Shown: one piece after another, positions 7,835 to 15,050 of the stretch
How the letters are laid out: each line of letters starts with the position of its first letter
How positions within the stretch are numbered: position 1 is the stretch's first letter
Notes under the pieces: generated by a model
Seen by the model: the letters and a program-made list of their open reading frames with translations, nothing else
What the model was told of the DNA's origin: nothing
The model's database searches: none
Made by a program: the position numbers and the translations under genes
Source of the DNA: Streptomyces sp. R302
GTDB taxonomy: Bacteria > Actinomycetota > Actinomycetes > Streptomycetales > Streptomycetaceae
Length of the DNA: 64,000 nucleotides
Direction of reading: 5' to 3'
Assembly: GCF_012927245.1 (NCBI RefSeq)
Contig: NZ_JABBGE010000008.1
Location: 248,001-312,000, forward strand

Positions 7835-9028
7835 ATGACCCAGGGCGCACCCCGGACCCCGGCCCGCCGCACGGTACTCGGAGCGGCCGGCGCCGCCGCA
7901 TTCGGCGTCTCCGCCGGTCTCGCCGCCGGCGCGGGCACCGCGCAGGCCGCCGGGACCGGCCGCCCGCACGGCCGGGGCCACGGTCAGGGCCACGGCAGCG
8001 GGCGCGGCTACCGCTCGCTCCCCGTCCCCACCGTCATCGCCCACCGGGGCGCCAGCGGCTACCGCCCCGAGCACACCCTCGGCTCCTACCGGCACGCCCT
8101 GGACCTCGGCGCCCACGTCATCGAACAGGACCTCGTCCCCACCAAGGACGGGCACCTGGTCTGCCGCCACGAGAACGACATCACCGGCACCACCGACGTC
8201 GCCGACCACCCCGAGTTCGCCTCGCGGAAGACCACGAAGTCGGTCGACGGCGTCGCGTACACCGGCTGGTTCACCGAGGACTTCACCCTCGCCGAGCTGA
8301 AGACCCTCCGCGCCCAGGAGCGCATCCCCGGCACCCGCCAGGAGAACACCCTCTACGACGGCCGCTGGACCGTCCCGACCTTCGAGGAGGTCCTGCGCTG
8401 GGCCGACGAGGAGGGCCGCCGCCGGGGCCGCGAGATCTGGCTCCACGTCGAGACCAAGCACCCCACCTACTTCCGCTCTATCGGCCTCGGCCTGGAGGAG
8501 CGCCTGGCGAAGCTGCTCCGCCGCCACGGCCGCCACCGCGCGGACTCCGCCGTCTTCCTGCAGTCCTTCGAGCCCGGCAGCATCCAGCGCCTGGCGAAGC
8601 TGGTCGACTCCCCGCTGGTGGTGCTGCTCTCCGGCGCGCACACCCGCCCCTGGGACTTCGTCGAGTCCGGCGACCCGCGCACCGTCGCCGACCTCGTCAC
8701 CCCGGCCGGACTGCGCTGGATCGCCTCGTACGCCCAGGGCATCGGCCCCACCCTCGACCTGGTGATCCCCAAGGACGCCACGGGCCGGCTCACCACCCCC
8801 ACCACCCTGGTGCGCGACGCCCACGCCGAGGGCCTGATCCTCCACCCGTACACCCAGCGCAACGAGAACACCTTCCTGCCGGCCGACTTCCGCAAGGGCA
8901 CCGACCCGGCCGCGTACGGCGACGCCTTCGGCGCCCTGCGGCGGTACTTCGAGACCGGCATCGACGGCATCTTCTCCGACAACGCGGACACCGCCCTGCT
9001 CGCCGCCGAGGACTTCCGCACCCGCTGA
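7835..9028 (+). CDS. glpQ: Tat-exported glycerophosphodiester phosphodiesterase
   Basis: This 397-residue secreted enzyme hydrolyses glycerophosphodiesters to glycerol-3-phosphate plus an alcohol, scavenging phosphate and glycerol from lipid debris or teichoic acids. The N-terminus has a twin-arginine signal (ARRTVLGAAGAAAFG, residues about 10-24, cleavage near TAQAA). The GDPD catalytic motifs are VIAHRGASGYRPEHT (His, Arg, Glu) and, near the C-terminus, GIDGIFSDNADTA. A long insert between residues 110 and 160 is typical of the GlpQ subgroup. The ATG at 7835 has a clean AGGAGG (7823-7828). A candidate PHO box lies upstream. Confidence 0.92.
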   Translation: MTQGAPRTPARRTVLGAAGAAAFGVSAGLAAGAGTAQAAGTGRPHGRGHGQGHGSGRGYRSLPVPTVIAHRGASGYRPEHTLGSYRHALDLGAHVIEQDLVPTKDGHLVCRHENDITGTTDVADHPEFASRKTTKSVDGVAYTGWFTEDFTLAELKTLRAQERIPGTRQENTLYDGRWTVPTFEEVLRWADEEGRRRGREIWLHVETKHPTYFRSIGLGLEERLAKLLRRHGRHRADSAVFLQSFEPGSIQRLAKLVDSPLVVLLSGAHTRPWDFVESGDPRTVADLVTPAGLRWIASYAQGIGPTLDLVIPKDATGRLTTPTTLVRDAHAEGLILHPYTQRNENTFLPADFRKGTDPAAYGDAFGALRRYFETGIDGIFSDNADTALLAAEDFRTR

Positions 9029-9037
9029 CCCGGGCGG

Positions 9038-9070
9038 CCACCCGGCCGGTGCCGTACGCCGACCGGGTGG
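9038..9070 (+). terminator. Terminator hairpin after glpQ
   Basis: CCACCCGGCCGG (9038-9049) pairs with CCGACCGGGTGG (9059-9070) with one mismatch. Confidence 0.6.
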
Positions 9071-9121
9071 TTCCCCCGCCGGGGCGCAACCGCGCCCCCG
9101 CGCCGCCGCATCGTGGCGGGC

Positions 9122-9664
9122 ATGACCTCCCCGGAGACCCTCCTCGCCACCCTCACCCCGCTCCTCGCCGCCGAGTCGCGCGCCGAGGCCGCGGCCGCCG
9201 GCATCGACCCCGCCGACCTCGAACAGGCCGTCTGGCTCCGCCTCCTGGAACGGCTCAGCGCCGACGACGCCCCCGAGCGCCCCGCCGACTGGCTCCGCCG
9301 GGCCGTCCGCGCCGAGGCCCGCCTGGCCCGCCGCACCACCGGCCGGGAGCGCCCGTACCACGGCGACGCGCCGCCCGACGCCCGCCACGAGGCCCCGGAC
9401 CCCGAGGGCTCCGCCCTCACCGCCGAACGCCGCCGCACCCTGCGCGCCGCCGTCACCCGGACGCCCGGCCGCTGCCCCCGCCTCCTGCACGCGATGCTCG
9501 ACCCCGCGGACCCCACCTACCGGGAAATCGCAGGAACGTTGGGTATCTCACAAGGCAGCCTGGGGCCGATGCGTTCCCGCTGCCTGGGATGCCTGCGCAG
9601 AATGCTCGCGGCAGAGGTTCCCGCATCCGGTCGACGGGGAAGGGTGCGGGGGACCGATCGGTGA
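9122..9664 (+). CDS. Small ECF-like RNA polymerase sigma factor
   Basis: This 180-residue protein has a sigma-70 region-2-like segment (DPADLEQAVWLRLLERL, about residues 28-44, then WLRRAVRAEARLARR). A short linker leads to a region-4 helix-turn-helix (TYREIAGTLGISQGSLGPMR, about 134-153). It would direct polymerase to a small regulon. No anti-sigma gene is adjacent; a GNAT enzyme follows 25 nt downstream and may be co-transcribed. The start is either ATG 9122 or GTG 9113, neither with a good ribosome site. The region-2 DNA-melting aromatic residues are not obvious, so core activity is inferred. Confidence 0.75.
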   Translation: MTSPETLLATLTPLLAAESRAEAAAAGIDPADLEQAVWLRLLERLSADDAPERPADWLRRAVRAEARLARRTTGRERPYHGDAPPDARHEAPDPEGSALTAERRRTLRAAVTRTPGRCPRLLHAMLDPADPTYREIAGTLGISQGSLGPMRSRCLGCLRRMLAAEVPASGRRGRVRGTDR

Positions 9665-9689
9665 TCAGATGAGCGGGAGGCATGCGCAC

Positions 9690-10169
9690 ATGGGCCTGAG
9701 TGTGACCATCTCGGCGGCGGCCGCGGACGACGCGGAGCAGATCCTGAAGCTCCAGTACCTCTGCTACCAGAGCGAGGCCGAGCTGTACGGCGACTGGTCC
9801 ATCGAGCCGCTCACCCAGCCGCTCGACGCCGTCCGCGCCGAGCTGGCCGAGGGCCACGCCCTGGTGGCCCGGCTCGGCGACGAGGTCGTCGCCTCCGTCC
9901 GCGCCCGCACCGACGAGGACGGCACCGTCCACATCGCCAAGCTCATCGTCCACCCGCGCCTGCGCCGCCACGGCATCGGCGGCCGGCTCCTCGACGCCAT
10001 CGAGCGCCACGTCGCCGGGGCGGACACCGCGCCCAAGCGCTTCCAGCTCTTCACCGGCCACCGCAGCGAGGGCAACCTCCGCCTCTACCGCGCCCGGGGC
10101 TACGCCCAGGTCGGCGCCCGCGAGGTCGGCCCCCGGCTCACCCTCGTCACCCTGGAGAAGGCCGCCTGA
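9690..10169 (+). CDS. GNAT-family N-acetyltransferase
   Basis: This 159-residue single-domain protein has acetyl-CoA motif A as LRRHGIGGRLLDAIERH (about residues 91-107), preceded by the beta-4 strand HIAKLIVHP and followed by GNLRLYRARGYAQVG. It transfers an acetyl group to an unknown amine. The ATG at 9690 is preferred because GGGAGG (9675-9680) lies 9 nt upstream; an in-frame ATG at 9669 lacks one. It lies 25 nt downstream of the sigma-factor gene, so the two may be one operon. Confidence 0.88.
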   Translation: MGLSVTISAAAADDAEQILKLQYLCYQSEAELYGDWSIEPLTQPLDAVRAELAEGHALVARLGDEVVASVRARTDEDGTVHIAKLIVHPRLRRHGIGGRLLDAIERHVAGADTAPKRFQLFTGHRSEGNLRLYRARGYAQVGAREVGPRLTLVTLEKAA

Positions 10170-10172
10170 CAC

Positions 10173-10201
10173 GGCTCAGGCGGTACGCGACCGCCTGAGC
10201 C
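10173..10201. terminator. Hairpin terminator between convergent genes
   Basis: Perfect 12-bp arms GGCTCAGGCGGT / ACCGCCTGAGCC around 5 nt. It overlaps the last codons of the minus-strand membrane protein gene. Confidence 0.75.
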
Positions 10202-10607
10202 ACCAGATGCCCGTCAGCGGCAGCAGCACCGGGATGAAGACGTAGCCGTACCCGAAGTCCGACCAGACCGTCGCGTCCGGGAAGGCGGACGGGTCGAGCA
10301 GCGTCCACGTCCCCACCACCAGCACGCCCGCGAGCTCGGCGGCGCAGCACACCAGCGCCGCCCTGCGGGCCGTCTCCCCGCCCCGCACAAGCGTGTACGT
10401 GATGAAGACGTACACGACCGCCGCCACCGCCGACAGCGTGTACGCCAGCGGGGCCCGGTCGAACTCGGTCGACACCTGGTAGATCGAGCGCGAGACCGCG
10501 CCCACCGACATCACGCCGTACAGCCAGACGAGCAGCATGCCCGGGCCCCGGACGAGCCGGGTCCGCCCCGGCTTCGCGTCCTGTGCCGTCTCCACCGTCT
10601 CCGCCAT
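10176..10607 (-). CDS. Small four-helix membrane protein, function unknown
   Basis: This 143-residue protein has about four hydrophobic segments (MLLVWLYGVMSVGAVSRSIY, AVAAVVYVFITYTLV, CAAELAGVLVVGTWTLL, VFIPVLLPLTGIWWL) and a charged, soluble N-terminus. It is not recognised beyond 'actinomycete integral membrane protein'. Its ATG (10605-10607) lies 2 nt after the stop of the preceding membrane-protein gene, so both are translationally coupled and probably form one complex or pathway. Confidence 0.8.
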   Translation of the reverse strand: MAETVETAQDAKPGRTRLVRGPGMLLVWLYGVMSVGAVSRSIYQVSTEFDRAPLAYTLSAVAAVVYVFITYTLVRGGETARRAALVCCAAELAGVLVVGTWTLLDPSAFPDATVWSDFGYGYVFIPVLLPLTGIWWLRRSRTA

Positions 10608-10609
10608 GG

Positions 10610-10972
10610 TCAGCCCACCGTCCAGATGTCGAAGAGACGCACTTCCAGGACGGCGAGCACGACCGCGCCCGCCGCCACCGTCGCCGAGCCCCAGCGGCTC
10701 CGCTCCGCCAGCGACATGAACCCGGCGATCGGCACCGCGCACAGGGCGCCGAGCAGATAGGAGACGAAGATGACCGTCCCCTCCTCGGCCGTCTCGCCGC
10801 GGACCAGCTGCACGATGCCGACGATCAGCTGGACCAGGACCAGGAAGGTCACCACGGCCATGCCGATGAAGTGCCAGTCCTTGGTGGGCTGGTCCCGGTA
10901 GGCGGCGAAGCCGCACCAGGCGGCGAGGGCGAGCGCGGCCACCGAGACCGCGACCGTGAGGGCGTCAAGCAT
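10610..10972 (-). CDS. Small membrane protein, function unknown
   Basis: This 120-residue protein has four predicted transmembrane segments (for example ALTVAVSVAALALAAWCGFA and IGMAVVTFLVLVQLIVGIV). It is first in a two-gene operon with the next membrane protein. No known domain was recognised. Resemblance in size and layout to holin-like or four-helix accessory membrane proteins is only superficial. Confidence 0.78.
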   Translation of the reverse strand: MLDALTVAVSVAALALAAWCGFAAYRDQPTKDWHFIGMAVVTFLVLVQLIVGIVQLVRGETAEEGTVIFVSYLLGALCAVPIAGFMSLAERSRWGSATVAAGAVVLAVLEVRLFDIWTVG

Positions 10973-11171
10973 GCGCCCGAGGGTATTACGGGCCGAATGG
11001 CCCGATGCGCTCGGCCCCGCCGAGGCCCGCCGGGCCCCGTGGCAGGACCCGCGGAGGGACCGTGGCCTTGGCCACATCCGGCTCCGGCGGACGGCCCGCC
11101 CGGACCGGCTCCCGCGCAGCCCGCACAGGGCCCGGCGGCCCGCCGGAGCCGTCCGCCCCACGTCTCAAGGC

Positions 11172-11188
11172 TGTCCGATATACGGACA
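11172..11188. promoter_or_regulatory. Inverted repeat TGTCCG-N5-CGGACA upstream of the met leader ORF
   Basis: Perfect 6-bp arms flank an AT-rich centre ATATA, about 30 nt upstream of the putative -10 (TTTACT, 11217-11222). It is placed as a repressor site would be, overlapping or just upstream of the -35. The binding protein is unknown. Confidence 0.45.
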
Positions 11189-11228
11189 CCGGACTTCCGT
11201 TCGCACCTGCGCATGCTTTACTTCAGCC

Positions 11229-11315
11229 ATGACCACGACGAGCAGCCGCATCCTTGCGACCGAGGCGAACACGACGCCCGGTGCTCGTCGTATGTGTCGA
11301 ATGTGCGCCATCTGA
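11229..11315 (+). CDS. Putative regulatory leader peptide (28 aa, Met/Cys-rich end) before metNIQ
   Basis: The frame begins at ATG 11229, 6 nt after a TTTACT -10-like box, so it is probably leaderless. It ends at TGA 11313-11315 with the sequence GARRMCRMCAI. The repeated Met-Cys codons just before the stop, 0.2 kb upstream of a methionine-uptake operon, are the layout of a ribosome-stalling attenuator. In mycobacteria, leaderless short ORFs with Cys runs are known to attenuate sulfur genes. A short hairpin (CTCGC/GCGAG, about 11332-11349) follows, but I cannot define competing terminator and antiterminator folds. The alternative is a spurious ORF. Confidence 0.55.
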   Translation: MTTTSSRILATEANTTPGARRMCRMCAI

Positions 11316-11523
11316 GGGCCCCCGCCTGAGCCTCGCGCCCCGAAGCGAGACCCGACGGCCGAGCCGATCCGCCCGCCCACCGGCGACGGACGTGCCCGCC
11401 CCGCGCACACCGCCCCCGGCCACCCGCCGGAGCGGCCCCCCGTGCGCCTGACTGTCCGAAATGACGAATGCCCCGTGCACGGCGGACCCACGCGTCGCGC
11501 ACTCGACAGTGACGGAAACCCCT

Positions 11524-12606
11524 GTGATCACCACTTCGGGCCTGACCAAGGTCTACGAGTCACGTGGCCGCCAGGTCACCGCCCTGGACGGCGTCGACCT
11601 CCACGTCCGCGAGGGCGAGGTCTTCGGCGTGATCGGCCAGAGCGGCGCCGGCAAGTCCTCCCTCATCCGCTGCGTCAACCTCCTGGAGCGCCCCACCTCC
11701 GGCACGGTGACCGTCGACGGCGTCGACCTCACCGCCCTCGCCGGCAAGGGCCGCCGCGCCGGCAAGGACCTCCGCCGGGCGCGCAGCAGCATCGGCATGG
11801 TCTTCCAGCACTTCAACCTGCTGTCCTCGCGCACCGTCAAGGACAATATCGAGCTCCCCCTGGAGATCCTCGGCGTCCCCGGCGCCGAGCGCTCCCGCCG
11901 GGCCCTCGAACTCCTCGACCTCGTCGGCCTCGCCGACAAGGCCAAGAACTACCCGGGCCAGCTCTCCGGCGGCCAGAAGCAGCGCGTCGGCATCGCCCGC
12001 GCCCTCGCCGGCGAGCCCAAGGTCCTCCTCTCCGACGAGGCCACCAGCGCCCTCGACCCGGAGACCACCCGCTCGATCCTCCAGCTCCTGCGCGACCTCA
12101 ACCGCCAGCTCGGCCTCACCGTCCTGCTCATCACGCACGAGATGGACGTCGTCAAGACCATCTGCGACTCCGCCGCCCTCATGCGGAAGGGCCGGATCGT
12201 CGAGTCCGGCACGGTCGCCGAACTCCTCGCCACCCCCGGCTCCGAGCTGGCCGCCGAGCTGTTCCCGGTCAGCGGCCAGGCCACCGGCGCCGACCGCACC
12301 GTCGTCGACGTCACCTTCCACGGGGAGGCCGCCACCCAGCCGGTCATCTCGCAGCTCTCCCGCACGTACAACATCGACATCTCCATCCTCGGAGCCGCGA
12401 TGGACACCGTCGGCGGGAAGCAGATCGGCCGGATGCGGATCGAACTGCCCGGACGGTACGAGGAGAACGTCGTCCCGATCGGCTTCCTGCGCGAGCAGGG
12501 CCTCCAGGTCGAGCCCGTCGACGACCCGCAGGACGAGACCGGCCCGGCCGCCCCCGCCGTCCCCGCACAGCAGCCGCACGTGCTCGCGAAGGAGAGTGCC
12601 AAGTGA
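11524..12606 (+). CDS. metN: Methionine ABC transporter, ATP-binding subunit
   Basis: MetN energises import of methionine (D or L) and related sulfur compounds. Walker A is GQSGAGKSS (about residues 39-47), the signature is LSGGQKQRVGIARAL, and Walker B is VLLSDEATSALD. After the ATPase domain comes a NIL domain (about 260-335, TVVDVTFHGEAATQPVISQL), the ACT-like regulatory domain where methionine binds to inhibit transport. The start is uncertain: GTG 11524 gives the usual N-terminus ITTSGLTKVY (360 aa); GTG 11509 and ATG 11461 are in frame upstream. The stop overlaps the GTG of metI. Confidence 0.93.
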   Translation: MITTSGLTKVYESRGRQVTALDGVDLHVREGEVFGVIGQSGAGKSSLIRCVNLLERPTSGTVTVDGVDLTALAGKGRRAGKDLRRARSSIGMVFQHFNLLSSRTVKDNIELPLEILGVPGAERSRRALELLDLVGLADKAKNYPGQLSGGQKQRVGIARALAGEPKVLLSDEATSALDPETTRSILQLLRDLNRQLGLTVLLITHEMDVVKTICDSAALMRKGRIVESGTVAELLATPGSELAAELFPVSGQATGADRTVVDVTFHGEAATQPVISQLSRTYNIDISILGAAMDTVGGKQIGRMRIELPGRYEENVVPIGFLREQGLQVEPVDDPQDETGPAAPAVPAQQPHVLAKESAK

Positions 12607-13271
12607 CCTGGGAAGAGATGCGCCCCCTGCTCGAACAGGGCACGGTCGACACCCTCTACATGGTCCTGTGGGCCACCGTCGTCACCATCGTCGGCGGCCT
12701 CCCGCTCGGCATCCTCCTCGTCCTCACCGACAAGGGCGGCCTGCTGCAGAACCGGCCCGTCAACAAGGTCGTCGGTGCGATCGTGAACATCGGCCGCTCG
12801 CTGCCGTTCATCATCCTGCTGATCGCCCTGATCCCCTTCACGACCTTCGTCGTCGGCACCTTCATCGGCCCCACCGCGATGATCGTGCCGCTCGCCATCG
12901 GCGCCATCCCCTTCTTCGCGCGCCTCGTCGAGACCGCGATCCGCGAGGTCGACCACGGGCTCGTCGAAGCCGTCCAGTCCATGGGCGGCGGCATCCCGAC
13001 CATCGTCCGCAAGGTGCTGCTCCCGCAGGCCCTGCCCTCGCTGGTCGCCGCCGTCACCACCACCGTCATCGTGCTCATCGGCTACTCCGCGATGGCCGGC
13101 GCGGTCGGCGGCGAAGGCCTCGGCTCCAAGGCCGTCACCTACGGCTACCAGCGCTTCGACACCACCTTCATGCTCGTCACCGTCGTCGTCCTGGTCGCGA
13201 TCGTCACGATCGTCCAGCTCCTCGGCGACGGGGTCGTACGGCTCCTCGCCCGCCGCGGCCGCACCGCCTGA
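12603..13271 (+). CDS. metI: Methionine ABC transporter permease
   Basis: This 222-residue inner-membrane protein has five predicted helices. The EAA loop that couples to MetN is visible as EAVQSMGGGIPTIVRKVLLP (about residues 121-140). It is translationally coupled to metN by a GTGA overlap and followed 77 nt later by metQ. No fused substrate-binding domain is present. Confidence 0.95.
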   Translation: MTWEEMRPLLEQGTVDTLYMVLWATVVTIVGGLPLGILLVLTDKGGLLQNRPVNKVVGAIVNIGRSLPFIILLIALIPFTTFVVGTFIGPTAMIVPLAIGAIPFFARLVETAIREVDHGLVEAVQSMGGGIPTIVRKVLLPQALPSLVAAVTTTVIVLIGYSAMAGAVGGEGLGSKAVTYGYQRFDTTFMLVTVVVLVAIVTIVQLLGDGVVRLLARRGRTA

Positions 13272-13348
13272 CGGGCCCCCAGACCACCCCCCTGAGCCCG
13301 GACTTGTTGTCCAGGCGTCCACCGCTCCACCAGAAAGAGGCACTCTTC

Positions 13349-14203
13349 GTGCGTAAGAACATCAAGCTCGCCGCCGGCTTCGCTTCCGTCACCGCCCTCG
13401 CCCTCGGCCTCACCGCCTGCGGCACCTCCTCGGACCCGGCCTCCGCCAAGGACGAGGCCGGCTCCGCCGACAAGGCGCTCGTCGTCGCCGCGTCCCCGAC
13501 GCCGCACGCCGACATCCTCAAGTTCGTCCAGGACAACCTGGCCGCCAAGGAGGGCCTGAAGCTGGAGGTGAAGGAGTTCACGGACTACGTCCTGCCGAAC
13601 ACCGCCACCCAGAACGGCCAGGTCGACGCCAACTTCTTCCAGCACAAGCCCTACCTGGACGACTTCAACGCGAAGAACAGGACCACCATCGTCCCCGTGG
13701 TCGACGTCCACCTGGAGCCGCTCGGCCTCTACTCCACGTCCGTGAAGTCCCTCAAGGACATCAAGGCCGGCCAGACCATCGCCGTCCCCAACGACACCAC
13801 CAACGAGGGCCGCGCCCTCCACCTCCTCGCCGACAACGGCCTCATCGCCCTCAAGGACGGCGTCGGCACCGACGCCAAGCTCTCCGACATCACCGACAAG
13901 AAGGGCCTGGAGTTCAAGGAGCTGGAGGCCGCCACCGTGCCCCGCGCCCTGAACGACGTCGACGCCGCCGTCATCAACGGCAACTACGCGATCGAGGCCG
14001 ACCTTTCGCCGGCGAAGGACGCCCTGGTCCTGGAGAAGGGCGAGGGCAACCCCTACGCCAACATCCTCGCCGTCAAGAAGGGCGACGAGAAGGACCCGCG
14101 AGTCGAGAAGCTCGCCAAGCTCCTCAACTCGCCCGAGGTGAAGAAGTACATCGAGGACACCTACAAGGGCTCCGTCACCCCCGCCTTCGGCGCCGCCGAG
14201 TAA
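13349..14203 (+). CDS. metQ: Methionine-binding lipoprotein
   Basis: This 284-residue NlpA/MetQ-family protein captures methionine outside the membrane for MetNI. The signal peptide ends in the lipobox LTAC (Cys about residue 24), so the mature protein is lipid-anchored. Family landmarks are LVVAASPTPHADILKFV near the start, QVDANFFQHKPYLDDF, and VDAAVINGNYAIEADLSP. GTG 13349 has GAAAGAGG nearby upstream. A strong terminator follows, ending the operon. Confidence 0.95.
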   Translation: MRKNIKLAAGFASVTALALGLTACGTSSDPASAKDEAGSADKALVVAASPTPHADILKFVQDNLAAKEGLKLEVKEFTDYVLPNTATQNGQVDANFFQHKPYLDDFNAKNRTTIVPVVDVHLEPLGLYSTSVKSLKDIKAGQTIAVPNDTTNEGRALHLLADNGLIALKDGVGTDAKLSDITDKKGLEFKELEAATVPRALNDVDAAVINGNYAIEADLSPAKDALVLEKGEGNPYANILAVKKGDEKDPRVEKLAKLLNSPEVKKYIEDTYKGSVTPAFGAAE

Positions 14204-14225
14204 CGCCGCCGGTACAGTCCTTCAC

Positions 14226-14267
14226 CACAAGGCCCCGCTCGCCCCGTCCGGCGCGCGGGGCCTTGTG
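14226..14267 (+). terminator. Terminator of metNIQ
   Basis: Perfect 13-bp arms CACAAGGCCCCGC / GCGGGGCCTTGTG. Confidence 0.85.
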
Positions 14268-14341
14268 CTCACCCGCGCATGCGCGTCGGCCACGCCATGC
14301 TGCATGCTGTGCCTTCACGGTCTTCACGTATGGAGCTGCGC

Positions 14342-14977
14342 ATGACTACCACCTTCCCGGAAGTCTCCATCAACACGGAGCGACTGGTGCTGCGCCCGTA
14401 CGAGGAAGCCGACATCCCCGCCCTCGTCGAGATGATGAACGACGAACTCGTCACCGCCTGGACCTCGGTGCCGCACCCCTACACCCGCGCCCACGCCGAG
14501 GACTGGGTCCGCCGGATCGCCCCGGCCGAACGGACCGGCGGCCACGGCATCGTCCTCGCCGTCACCGAGTTCCTGACGCAGCGTCTGGTCGGCACCGTCC
14601 ACCTCCACTCCACCGACTGGCGCCTCCGGGCCACCGAGGTCGCGTACGTCACGGCCCCCTGGGCCCGCGGCGAGGGCTACGCCACCGAGTCCGTCCTCGC
14701 CGTCGCCCAGTGGCTCTTCCGCGACCGCGGCTTCGAACGCCTCCAGCTCCGCACCGCCGCCGACAACACCGCCTCCCAGCAGGTCGCCCAGAAGATCGGC
14801 TGCATCAGCGAGGGCGTGCTGCGCAACGCCTGGATAGCGCGCAGCCTCACCGAGAGCGGCGAGTGGACCGACATCCGCACCGACCTCATCCTCTGGGGCC
14901 TCCTCCCCGAGGACCTCGACGGCGTCGCCGACCAGATGGCCGAGGCCGGATACTCCTCGTACACCGACTGGAGCTGA
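14342..14977 (+). CDS. RimJ/RimL-type GNAT acetyltransferase
   Basis: This 211-residue protein begins with the subgroup's first strand, INTERLVLRPYEEADIPAL. The acetyl-CoA region is WARGEGYATESVLAVAQWLF (about residues 108-127), followed by RTAADNTASQQVAQKIGCI. RimJ/L-like enzymes acetylate protein N-termini, antibiotics or amino acids; the substrate here is unknown. The ATG at 14342 has GGAG 6 nt upstream (14332-14335). A further ATG at 14330 is in frame. Confidence 0.88.
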   Translation: MTTTFPEVSINTERLVLRPYEEADIPALVEMMNDELVTAWTSVPHPYTRAHAEDWVRRIAPAERTGGHGIVLAVTEFLTQRLVGTVHLHSTDWRLRATEVAYVTAPWARGEGYATESVLAVAQWLFRDRGFERLQLRTAADNTASQQVAQKIGCISEGVLRNAWIARSLTESGEWTDIRTDLILWGLLPEDLDGVADQMAEAGYSSYTDWS

Positions 14978-15050
14978 GTGTTCCGGGCGCCGGCCCGGGG
15001 TACCCTCGACACGCCCCCGACCTGCGACGACACCACAGGAGACAGACGCG

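Noticed and set aside
7612..7938. Upstream extension of plsC to 7938
   Set aside because: Extension overlaps the divergent glpQ start and has no family similarity; TTG at 7611 has a perfect GGAGG.
10980..11160. Large hairpin (GGCTCCGGCGG/CCGCCGGAGCC) as a riboswitch
   Set aside because: The 49-nt interior has no recognisable conserved core, and it lies upstream of the likely transcription start; GC-rich dyads are common here.
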